DNA of 64,000 nt. It comes from DATKUA01 sp965602675 (GTDB taxonomy: Bacteria; Acidobacteriota; DATKUA01). The position numbers and the translations under genes were made by a program. Positions 1-8,310 of the stretch are shown here, piece by piece. The notes under the pieces were generated by a model. It ran no database searches. It had not been told where the DNA came from and was given only the letters and a program-made list of their open reading frames with translations. Every line of letters starts with the position of its first letter. Position 1 is the stretch's first letter. The stretch is from assembly GCA_965602675.1 (NCBI GenBank), contig CBFCZO010000009.1:1-64000 (forward strand), given 5' to 3'.

Positions 1-259
1 AACAGGGACTATGGTGAAGAGATCGTCTTCATCGTATAATGATTGCAACGGCGATTGCGAGCAGATGATAGCCGTAACCTCCTTCGAGCCCAAAAAACGC
101 GGTGGGTTACGGAAAGCGATAATCCTTTGGTAAACAAACGGTTACGACAGGAATCGACAGGAACCGCCATGAAAAACGGTCTACTGAGGGCCGAAAGGAA
201 AGAGGTTACGGAAAATGCCCGGGTAACTTATCGGGCGGCAACGACTTGCAGATGCCGCC
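1..259 (+). other. Putative CRISPR leader side, no gene
   Basis: This stretch lies 5' of the first complete CRISPR repeat, on the side away from the degenerate last repeat, so it should be the leader. No convincing protein is seen; the one open frame of 73 codons is arginine-rich and shows no family features. The heptamer GGTTACG recurs at 105-111, 140-146 and 204-210, twice followed by GAAA. The array may extend no further left, but adaptation or effector cas genes could lie outside the window. Confidence 0.45.
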
Positions 260-604
260 CTTGAAGAAACCGCCCCGATAGGAAGGGGATTGAAACGTTG
301 ATTTTACTTTAATCTTTACTAAGTTTGATATCCCCAGCTTGAAGAAACCGCCCCGATAGGAAGGGGATTGAAACACCGACTAATGCAAAATGGGCAACAA
401 AGCGACAAGAAAGACTTGAAGAAACCGCCCCGATAGGAAGGGGATTGAAACCGGGTCATTCCTTGGTCTCCTCAATTTCGGTGCGGATGAACTTGAAGAA
501 ACCGCCCCGATAGGAAGGGGATTGAAACAGAGAGATCCACGCCGGATAGGCGGACTCTGCCCGCCTGCCTGGAGAGATAACCCCGAAAGAAAGGGGATTG
601 AAAT
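260..604 (+). CRISPR. Short CRISPR array, 4 identical repeats plus 1 degenerate terminal repeat
   Basis: Four identical 37-bp repeats start at 260, 338, 415 and 492. Each begins CTTGAAGAAACCG and ends GGGGATTGAAAC. Spacers are 297-337 (41 bp), 375-414 (40), 452-491 (40) and 529-567 (39). A fifth repeat copy at 568-604 keeps the GGGGATTGAAA end but differs at about nine positions, the usual decay of the leader-distal repeat; this orients the array left to right. The repeat can form a CCCC/GGGG hairpin with loop GATAGGAA directly before ATTGAAAC, the classic 8-nt 5' handle left by Cas6 cleavage in type I-B and type III systems. The adjacent cas6 gene fits this. Confidence 0.97.
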
Positions 605-727
605 TCCGCCTTGGGCGGAGCTGGTTCCTAGGCTGATGGTGTTGGCCAATGCTTATAAAAGGAATGCCCAAACTGAATAGGTAATGGTTGTCCTTCTCGC
701 CTGCGGTTTGATTCTCACTCTGCTAAA

Positions 728-1633
728 ATGAGGGCTGTCAACCAAACATCCCTCCAGGGCCCAATGCCCAAGGAAATACTTTCTGCCTTGTTGCATGCGC
801 TGTTAGCCAAGGTCGAAATTTGCCCGCGCCACATCTTGCTTGATCCTCCAGGAATCAGTGCCACTATCCCAATGTTGCGGGGAGTCTGGGGGGCGGCGCT
901 GCGGAATCTTGATCGCCGGGCATACGAAGAAGTGTTTGTCGGCACTGGTCCACGCAATGCCAGCACTCCGGCCTATGTTGTGCGCCCCTTTCCCTTCGAT
1001 TTTGGCAATTCCCCCGCACTGGAGTTCGTCGTCATCGGATGCGGAATCCAACACGACATCCCCATCATGCGAGCATGGGATTCGGCCTGCGGTATGGGTC
1101 TTGGCCCTCAACGGAAGAAATTTCGAATCCGCCACATTCGCCCCATCTCGCCCTGTGGAGCACTTCTTTCCCCCACAAACCACGCCGTCGTTTGGGATCT
1201 TTCCGTCGCACCCTGGCCTGTTCCCGGCGGGGAATCCGCTCCATGCAAGCTGGAGTTCCCTACTCCTCTCCGCATGATTAGGAGAGGAAGACTGGTTGAA
1301 TCCCCCCGGCTGTCTGAGCTGGTGATTGCCGCGGCTCGCAGACTTTCTGCGTACCTCCAACCGGAAGACGCGGCCTCGCTACAACGGTTGGAGGATCAAA
1401 TGCTGGAGGCAGCAGCTTCGCTACCTTGCGAGCCCTGGCGTGGAGAGCGACTTGACCTGGTCCGCTATTCAGGTCGCCAGCATGGAGAGATCGAGTTGCG
1501 CGGCGTGATAGGCAGCCTTGTTCTTTCGCAGGGCCCTGGGGAACTTTGGCCACTCCTCGCAGCCGCACGCTGGCTCCACCTCGGCAAGGGGACGATCATG
1601 GGCATGGGTAAAGTTGACGTGGTACCTGCTTAG
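728..1633 (+). CDS. cas6: CRISPR-associated endoribonuclease Cas6
   Basis: A protein of 301 residues, probably the RAMP-fold nuclease that cuts pre-crRNA at the base of the repeat hairpin. The C-terminal third matches the Cas6 C-terminal domain (PF10040 type): a strand region YSGRQHGEIELRGVIGSL, then a helix, then the glycine-rich loop GKGTIMGMGKV close to the end, which is typical of Cas6. In the middle, GMGLGPQRKKFRIRHI resembles the GLG-rich segment of the same family. The start at 728 is the first ATG; Met13 is an alternative. It lies 123 bp past the last repeat on the same strand. No cas1, cas2 or effector gene follows, so the system is either split with genes to the left of the window or an orphan. 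The catalytic residues cannot be assigned by eye. Confidence 0.82.
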   Translation: MRAVNQTSLQGPMPKEILSALLHALLAKVEICPRHILLDPPGISATIPMLRGVWGAALRNLDRRAYEEVFVGTGPRNASTPAYVVRPFPFDFGNSPALEFVVIGCGIQHDIPIMRAWDSACGMGLGPQRKKFRIRHIRPISPCGALLSPTNHAVVWDLSVAPWPVPGGESAPCKLEFPTPLRMIRRGRLVESPRLSELVIAAARRLSAYLQPEDAASLQRLEDQMLEAAASLPCEPWRGERLDLVRYSGRQHGEIELRGVIGSLVLSQGPGELWPLLAAARWLHLGKGTIMGMGKVDVVPA

Positions 1634-1716
1634 GAGAGAATCCAAACACGATAGAACCAGTGCAGCCATGCTAGGGCAGACTTTTTCAACACTCCCATTG
1701 TGCCACTGCCTTTCCG

Positions 1717-1971
1717 TTACTTACCGTCTGATTTCAGTCGCTCGAAGGGATTATAGCCGAGGAATTTGTTGATCTTCAGGTAGTGCCAGCGCATAGGCTG
1801 ATTCCTTCCTATCTCCCAGTTTGTGATAGTATCAGTAGTGACTCCGATAATGCCGGCAACGTCTTTCTGAAGAAGACCGAGGTCAAGTCGTTTAGCTCTA
1901 ATGTGATCTCCAAGCGTCTTCAGTTGCTTTGGATACATTGGAGATGGAGGCATTTTAGAGGTCAATTTCAC
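1717..1971 (-). CDS. Short XRE-family HTH transcriptional regulator
   Basis: An 84-residue single-domain DNA-binding protein. Residues about 17-70 form a helix-turn-helix of the XRE/Cro type: LGDHIRAKRLDLGLLQKDVA, then IIGVTTDTITNWEIGRNQP, then a final FLGYNPF. This is a widespread small-regulator family with the pattern PKxLKTLGDHIRxxRLDLGL, often found as single genes in accessory DNA. The start at 1971 is followed by a second Met seven codons in (MPPSP), which could also be the true start. A paralogue lies at 4110-4529. The DNA just upstream of both, GGTAAAAAGGCAA versus GATAAAAAGGCAA, is similar, so the two genes and their flanks may share a mobile origin. The target is unknown. Confidence 0.8.
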   Translation of the reverse strand: MKLTSKMPPSPMYPKQLKTLGDHIRAKRLDLGLLQKDVAGIIGVTTDTITNWEIGRNQPMRWHYLKINKFLGYNPFERLKSDGK

Positions 1972-2173
1972 CGATGGTAAAAAGGCAATGAAACCATGAA
2001 GCTGCGTCGACTAGTGAAGCATGAGAATATATAAGTTTGCTGTCAATGGGGAAGCACGCTTTGGGCTCGTGACTTTCGGGAACCACTTAGCAAAAGCGAT
2101 CGAGAAGACCACGCTTCGGCTGATATCGCCTTCGCACGCGGGCGAATAACATCCTCAACGTCGACAACGCCCC

Positions 2174-2362
2174 TTAAATCGTCCCAGAATGCGCAGAATG
2201 GTAAGCTCCTAAGTAGTTACGCGACCGTAAGTGTTCGGGGAATGTGCTGTTGATGTACCAGCGACCGGTTCCGGGGCGGAAGATGGTGAATTCGGCTCGC
2301 CCGTCGCAGTCATAGTCATCGAGGTATCTTCTCTTGAGGTGCATTGCGGCACTCTGTATCAT
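2174..2362 (-). pseudogene. Fragment of an FG-GAP/VCBS-type repeat protein
   Basis: A 62-codon frame whose middle, DDYDCDGRAEFTIFRPGTGR followed by WYIN, matches the repeat unit DxDGDGxADxxVFRPSxGxWYI of FG-GAP-like secreted proteins, which normally carry many such units after a signal peptide. Here only one unit remains, the calcium-binding loop has Cys in place of the usual Gly (DCDG), and there is no signal sequence. This looks like the decayed 3' end of a larger gene, between an XRE gene and a Fic gene in an accessory region. A real small protein is less likely. Confidence 0.55.
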
Positions 2363-2420
2363 GCTCGTCTACTATTCTTGCGAATAGCAGTCTCTCAATG
2401 CGTGACAAAAGAGGTTCAAT

Positions 2421-3485
2421 GTGGAGAGCGGCTTCTCACCTCGATTCACGATCACGAACCGGATAACCACCGGCCTGACGCGTATTGAACGTGCACGGGG
2501 TTTCCTGGAGGCTGCAACACTATCCGAGGCTTGGATCCGGGAGATGAGCCAACGGGCACTGATACTTGAGGCCCACCACACAACACATATCGAAGGAACA
2601 AAGCTGACCCTCGAACAAGCCGATCAACTCCTAGCGGGAAAGGCCATTCCCGAAGCCGATCCCGATGACGTGCGGGAGTTGCGTAACTACAGGGAAGCGT
2701 TCGAATTCGTCTCGGAGTATCTCGAAGACGGCGGACCGATCACCGAAGGTCTACTCCGTGAAATCCACAAACACCTCGTGAAAGGCGTTAGAGGCGAATC
2801 CGCAGCTCCGGGTGAATACCGCAGGATTCAGAACTACGTGGTCAACTCCTCAACTGGAGAAAAGGTCTATACACCACCCCCTGCCAATGAAGTACCGATC
2901 ATGATGGCCGAACTGGTGGCGTGGTTAAACTTCCGACTCGAGATCCACCCAGTCCTGGTCAGTGGAATCGCCCAATACCAACTTGTGCACATCCACCCTT
3001 TCTTGGACGGAAACGGCCGGACTTCGCGTTTGCTATCGACACTCTGCCTCTATCGGGCGGGATACGACTTCAAGCGCCTCTTTACTATCAGCGAGTTTTA
3101 CGACAGAGATCGCCAAGCCTTCTATCATGCCCTCCAGTCAGTCCGAGAAAGCAAAGGGGACATGACCGCATGGCTGGAGTACTTCGTAGACGGCCTCACT
3201 ACCCAGCTCAACGAGGTCAGGCAACAGGGAGAACAGGTCATCCGACGCGATGCGTTGGTCAAGGAACATGGCCTTTCGGATCGCCAAGGGAAAGCGCTCG
3301 AGCACATCCTTGTAAATGGCAGCCTAACCATTCAGGACTACGAGCGGCTCTGCCAAGATGTCAACCGAAGAACACTCCAGCGCGACCTAAGAGTTATGAT
3401 CGATAAAGGCTTGATTCAGGAAAAGGCGACCAGCCCAACTGATCCCACCAAGCAATATCTACTCGATGATAGCGCTAAGGGATAA
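2421..3485 (+). CDS. Fic-domain protein (likely AMP transferase)
   Basis: 354 residues. The Fic core shows the active-site motif HIHPFLDGNGRTSRLL near residue 190, with all key residues of HPFxDGNGRxxR, so the enzyme should transfer a nucleotide monophosphate (usually AMP) to a hydroxyl group on a target protein. Near residue 55, TTHIEG fits the (S/T)xxxE(G/N) inhibitory helix located N-terminal to the Fic core, which makes it a class II, self-inhibited Fic enzyme. The C-terminal 80 residues (DRQGKALEHIL... NRRTLQRDLRVMIDKGLIQE) look like a winged-helix domain. The gene is alone on its strand, and no antitoxin partner is adjacent. The start at 2421 precedes the conserved N-terminus closely; an ATG further in would cut the inhibitory helix region. 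Confidence 0.93.
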   Translation: MESGFSPRFTITNRITTGLTRIERARGFLEAATLSEAWIREMSQRALILEAHHTTHIEGTKLTLEQADQLLAGKAIPEADPDDVRELRNYREAFEFVSEYLEDGGPITEGLLREIHKHLVKGVRGESAAPGEYRRIQNYVVNSSTGEKVYTPPPANEVPIMMAELVAWLNFRLEIHPVLVSGIAQYQLVHIHPFLDGNGRTSRLLSTLCLYRAGYDFKRLFTISEFYDRDRQAFYHALQSVRESKGDMTAWLEYFVDGLTTQLNEVRQQGEQVIRRDALVKEHGLSDRQGKALEHILVNGSLTIQDYERLCQDVNRRTLQRDLRVMIDKGLIQEKATSPTDPTKQYLLDDSAKG

Positions 3486-3498
3486 TTAGCTACGACTC

Positions 3499-3543
3499 GC
3501 TGTGACACCGAGCTGTGACAAGCTGTGACATCTAGCTGTGACA
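3499..3543 (+). repeat. Four direct copies of GCTGTGACA
   Basis: The 9-mer GCTGTGACA occurs at 3499-3507, 3512-3520, 3522-3530 and 3535-3543, with start-to-start distances of 13, 10 and 13 bp. It begins 13 bp after the fic stop codon. The rest of the gap up to the tRNA (3544-3972) holds no gene that I can support. The array could be a set of protein-binding sites (for example for one of the XRE regulators) or a slipped-strand repeat. Confidence 0.6.
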
Positions 3544-3972
3544 TCACGCTGACCTGATGTGCCACTAACAGGCACAACTTGCGACAGGACTTGCGCTCTT
3601 GCTCCCGTCGGCTTCTCTCCTCATGTCCTATATGCCCCATAAAAGTCCCATTCCTGACAACTACTGACAAATGAGAATCGCGCTTCAAGAACTTGAAATC
3701 CTTGCCTAAGAATCCAATGCTCAGCGCTACTTCCTTGGTGTTGCTCTCGGTGATAGTCTCCGCATGTTGTTGGACATCCTTCTGTGAGGGAGCCCCCCTC
3801 GATTAATTACCAAACAGGAGGTGAGCTACGTTTCTCCTTTTACACCACAATACGGACATCACCACCAGGGATATTCGTGTTATTGATATGGTGATATTTG
3901 AATGATCAGCTGAATTATTGTTGAGTTGAGAGAGAAGAAATCAATGGCTTACATAACAAGCCGGATTGTGGT

Positions 3973-4048
3973 TGGTGGACCGGAAGGGGGTCGAACCCTC
4001 GGCCTCGGCGTTGCGAACGCCGCGCTCTCCCAACTGAGCTACCGGCCC
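3973..4048 (-). tRNA. tRNA-Ala (anticodon CGC)
   Basis: Read on the minus strand, the sequence folds into a full cloverleaf. The acceptor stem is GGGCCGG with CCGGTCC, followed by A and an encoded CCA. The D arm contains AGCTCAGTTGGGAGAGC, the anticodon arm is CGGCG-TTCGCAA-CGCCG, and the T arm contains GGTTCGACCC. The anticodon CGC reads GCG alanine codons. Length is 76 nt including CCA. Confidence 0.95.
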
Positions 4049-4109
4049 ACCTAATGGGTAGTAAATATGTATCAAGATGTCCGACGTTGTCAATTGTTTC
4101 GGCAGTTGA

Positions 4110-4529
4110 CTATTTCTCTAGACTAGCCTCTATCATCTTGTGTTGGGTGATCCTTTTGACTTTTTCGACTCGACTGCGAAGTCTGAACGGATACTTTTTA
4201 CAAAGGGGAAAGTAACCGAGGAATCTGACAATCTCATTTTTGAATTGCTCGGCAGGAATAGTACGGTTCAGCTCCCACATCATGATTGTATCGTTAGTGA
4301 CCCCGATAAATTCGGCGACCTTTAATTGGGAGAGGCCCAAATCGAGCCTGCGGGCGCGAATATGGTCTCCAACGGTGGAGAGTCTCTTGGGGTACTTCGG
4401 GCTCGGCGGCTTGGCGACTGCGAATTTACGCGGGGATAAAAAGGCAACGCGTCTAGGAGGTCGAGGGTTCGAATCCCTTACCGTCCACCAATTTTTCTCC
4501 CCTGCAGAAAAATGAGAATTTTTTTCCAT
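4110..4529 (-). CDS. XRE-family HTH regulator with aberrant N-terminus
   Basis: The frame codes for 139 residues. Residues about 43-108 are an XRE helix-turn-helix that is clearly paralogous to the gene at 1717-1971 (PKRLSTVGDHIRARRLDLGL, then FIGVTNDTIMMWELNR and FLGYFP). The first 40 residues are not part of the family: TVRDSNPRPPR is what results from reading the complement of a tRNA T arm and acceptor end, present here at 4451-4490. There is no ATG, GTG or TTG between that tRNA remnant and the HTH domain, so the native start seems lost. The gene is either translated from 4529 with a junk N-terminus or is a pseudogene. It ends 61 bp upstream of tRNA-Ala. Confidence 0.6.
   Translation of the reverse strand: MEKNSHFSAGEKNWWTVRDSNPRPPRRVAFLSPRKFAVAKPPSPKYPKRLSTVGDHIRARRLDLGLSQLKVAEFIGVTNDTIMMWELNRTIPAEQFKNEIVRFLGYFPLCKKYPFRLRSRVEKVKRITQHKMIEASLEK
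4451..4490 (+). pseudogene. Detached 3' part of a tRNA gene (att-like remnant)
   Basis: GTCTAGGAGGTCGAGGGTTC continues into GAATCCC and ends ACCGTCCACCA. This is the variable loop, the T arm (GAGGG-TTCGAAT-CCCTT) and the 3' acceptor strand with encoded CCA of a tRNA. No matching 5' half (GGACGG...) lies upstream; instead there is the 5' end of an XRE gene in the opposite direction. Such 3' tRNA duplicates are left by integrases that insert into tRNA genes. It is not derived from the adjacent tRNA-Ala, whose acceptor sequence differs. Confidence 0.75.
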
Positions 4530-4654
4530 TTCCCGTGAACTTTCCCGGTGGTGATTTCGTTACATAGGGTGCTGCTAGTCAGTCTGGTTTTCCCTTCTAT
4601 CACTACCGGCTGAGCTTGACCCACTCAGCCGCTTTTTTTTGTACCGCGTACAGC

Positions 4655-4686
4655 AAAAAAGGCCCGCGGAGCTCTGCAGGCCTTTT
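4655..4686 (-). terminator. Rho-independent terminator after rpoD
   Basis: On the minus strand AAAAGGCCTGC pairs with GCGGGCCTTTT across a short loop and is followed by a run of T. It begins 22 bp past the rpoD stop codon. Confidence 0.8.
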
Positions 4687-4707
4687 GTAATTCGAATAGG
4701 TATGCGC

Positions 4708-6456
<1,749 letters not shown>

Positions 6457-6527
6457 ACTTTCTTTCTCCATTCGGAGCGGCTTCAGCCGCCCGGTTCCGA
6501 CTAATACGGCGAAATCTTAAGATAAGT

Positions 6528-8309
6528 TCAGTGTTGCGCCTCACTCCTCCGATATTTCTCCAGGGAGATGATTCTCCTCTTCAAATTAACTTTTTCCGCG
6601 TGAAGCACGTCTGCCTCCTCCGCGCTCACGCTCTCCAGGTTTTTCAGCCTATCGCTAAGCCTCAGCATTTTCCGCTGCAAAGAAGTGATGGCAATCGCCA
6701 CAGCACACTCCCAGGCGCTCTCGGGTGATTCGCGGTCGCATTCCAGGGCGAGCGCCGCAACGGCTTTGCGTTCCTCGTCATTGCCCGCAAGATCTTTGAG
6801 GGCTGGAATACTTACGGGGGTGCCGGCGGCGTCATTCCTGAGTATTTCCTCCAGCAGCGAGCGGGTGAAGGGGCCGAGTTCCGTGAGAACCACCAATTCC
6901 TCGACTGCGGCACGGGCGTCTTTGGGATCACGTATGGCTGCAATGAGCAGCTTGCGCTCGGAGAGAGGCAGCCAGGCCAGATCGTGTACCTCCAGTTTGA
7001 CGGTCGAACTAATTGGACCACTTCGGCGGCGCCCGAGTTCCGAAGCCACAATGTGTTCTTCGATTCCGAGCGCCCGCGATGTCTCGCTCACCGCGTATGA
7101 GCTCTCGATTGGATCGCCGATGCGCTCCAGCAGGGGCAGCAATTCCTCAAGGGCTTCTCTCTTGCCCACCGGCCTGTCGATCTCGTGTTTTGCAACTGTC
7201 GACTCGAGGATGTGAATGTAAGCCGGGCGGGAACTCTTCAAGAGCAGCTTGAAAGCTTCCTTACCCTGCTGCTGGACAAAGGAATCGGGGTCCTCACCAT
7301 CCGGCAACGGCACGATGTTGACGGCGAAGCCCTGCTCCAGCAGCAGCCCGGCGGCGCGCACCGCCGCGTTACGGCCGGCCTCGTCGGCGTCCATGCAGAT
7401 AATCGTCTTGTCGGCGTAGCGGCGCAGCAGTTTTGCTTGTTCCTCCGTCAGAGACGTCCCCAGCGGAGCCACGGCGTTTTCGAAACCCGCGGTGTGCAAG
7501 GCGATGACGTCGAAATAACCTTCAACTAGGATCGCGAAATTGCGGCGCCGAATCGAGCGTGTACCCTTTCGTAGCCCGAAGAGTTGACGGCTCTTGCGGA
7601 AAAGCGTGGTCTCGGGGCTGTTGATAAATTTCGGCTCGCCTTGCCCGAGTATCCTCCCGCCGAAGGCGATCAGGCGCCCCCCGGCGGAACGAATGGGAAT
7701 AATGACACGCCGTCGGAAGCGGTCGTTCGGCTCGACCGCAGATTCCGTCACGAGTCCTGTGTCTTCGAGGATTTTTCCGCTGAAGCGGTCGCTGAGGTGC
7801 TTCTGCAGCGCTGTTTTGGAGTCGGGAGCCAAGCCTAATTCGAAGGATTCTGATGCCTCGGGGCCGATCCCGCGTGATGCCAGGTATTCCCGGGCCGCGG
7901 CGCCTTTGTCGGAAGCCAGGTTGGCGCGGAACCATTCGAGCGCCGCTTCGTTGGCGTCGACCAGGCTTTCCAGCTGTTCATCCTGCCGGCGTTGCTGCCC
8001 GGTACGTACGGGGATCTTGAGGTTGGCCTCGTTGGCCAACTCGACAACGACCTCGGCAAAGCTCATGTTTTCGTGACGCATCATGAACTCGAAAACGTCG
8101 CCGCCCGCGCCGCAACCGAAGCAGTAAAACATCTGACGGTCGTTGCTGACGTTAAACGACGGCGTCTTTTCGTCGTGGAAGGGGCAGAGTCCTACGTGGT
8201 TCTTGCCGCGTTTGCGTAACTTGACGAAGCGGCCGACGACTCGGACCACGTCGGAGGAGGACCTGACCTCTTCGATGAAATCCTTCGTCAAGTTATACTT
8301 TACTGTCAT
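6528..8309 (-). CDS. dnaG: DNA primase DnaG
   Basis: Makes RNA primers at the replication fork. The N-terminal CHC2 zinc finger has ligands C42, H45, C63 and C66 (CPFHDEKT ... YCFGCG). The RNA polymerase core has EPKFINSPET near 225-234. The Toprim domain begins at ILVEGYFD with catalytic E263, and MDADEAG supplies D307 and D309. The C-terminal 150 residues should be the helicase-binding domain and are divergent. Total length is 593, normal for DnaG. The stop codon is followed 71 bp later by rpoD, and the start lies one base past the mutS2 stop, so the three genes are very probably co-transcribed. Confidence 0.98.
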   Translation of the reverse strand: MTVKYNLTKDFIEEVRSSSDVVRVVGRFVKLRKRGKNHVGLCPFHDEKTPSFNVSNDRQMFYCFGCGAGGDVFEFMMRHENMSFAEVVVELANEANLKIPVRTGQQRRQDEQLESLVDANEAALEWFRANLASDKGAAAREYLASRGIGPEASESFELGLAPDSKTALQKHLSDRFSGKILEDTGLVTESAVEPNDRFRRRVIIPIRSAGGRLIAFGGRILGQGEPKFINSPETTLFRKSRQLFGLRKGTRSIRRRNFAILVEGYFDVIALHTAGFENAVAPLGTSLTEEQAKLLRRYADKTIICMDADEAGRNAAVRAAGLLLEQGFAVNIVPLPDGEDPDSFVQQQGKEAFKLLLKSSRPAYIHILESTVAKHEIDRPVGKREALEELLPLLERIGDPIESSYAVSETSRALGIEEHIVASELGRRRSGPISSTVKLEVHDLAWLPLSERKLLIAAIRDPKDARAAVEELVVLTELGPFTRSLLEEILRNDAAGTPVSIPALKDLAGNDEERKAVAALALECDRESPESAWECAVAIAITSLQRKMLRLSDRLKNLESVSAEEADVLHAEKVNLKRRIISLEKYRRSEAQH

Positions 8310-8310
8310 T

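Noticed and set aside
380..671. Minus-strand frames inside the CRISPR array.
   Set aside because: They are translations of the repeats (the same SIPFLSG-like peptide recurs), not genes.
3416..3688. A minus-strand frame of 90 codons over the end of fic and the GCTGTGACA repeats.
   Set aside because: Low-quality composition; it overlaps the fic coding end and the tandem repeat.
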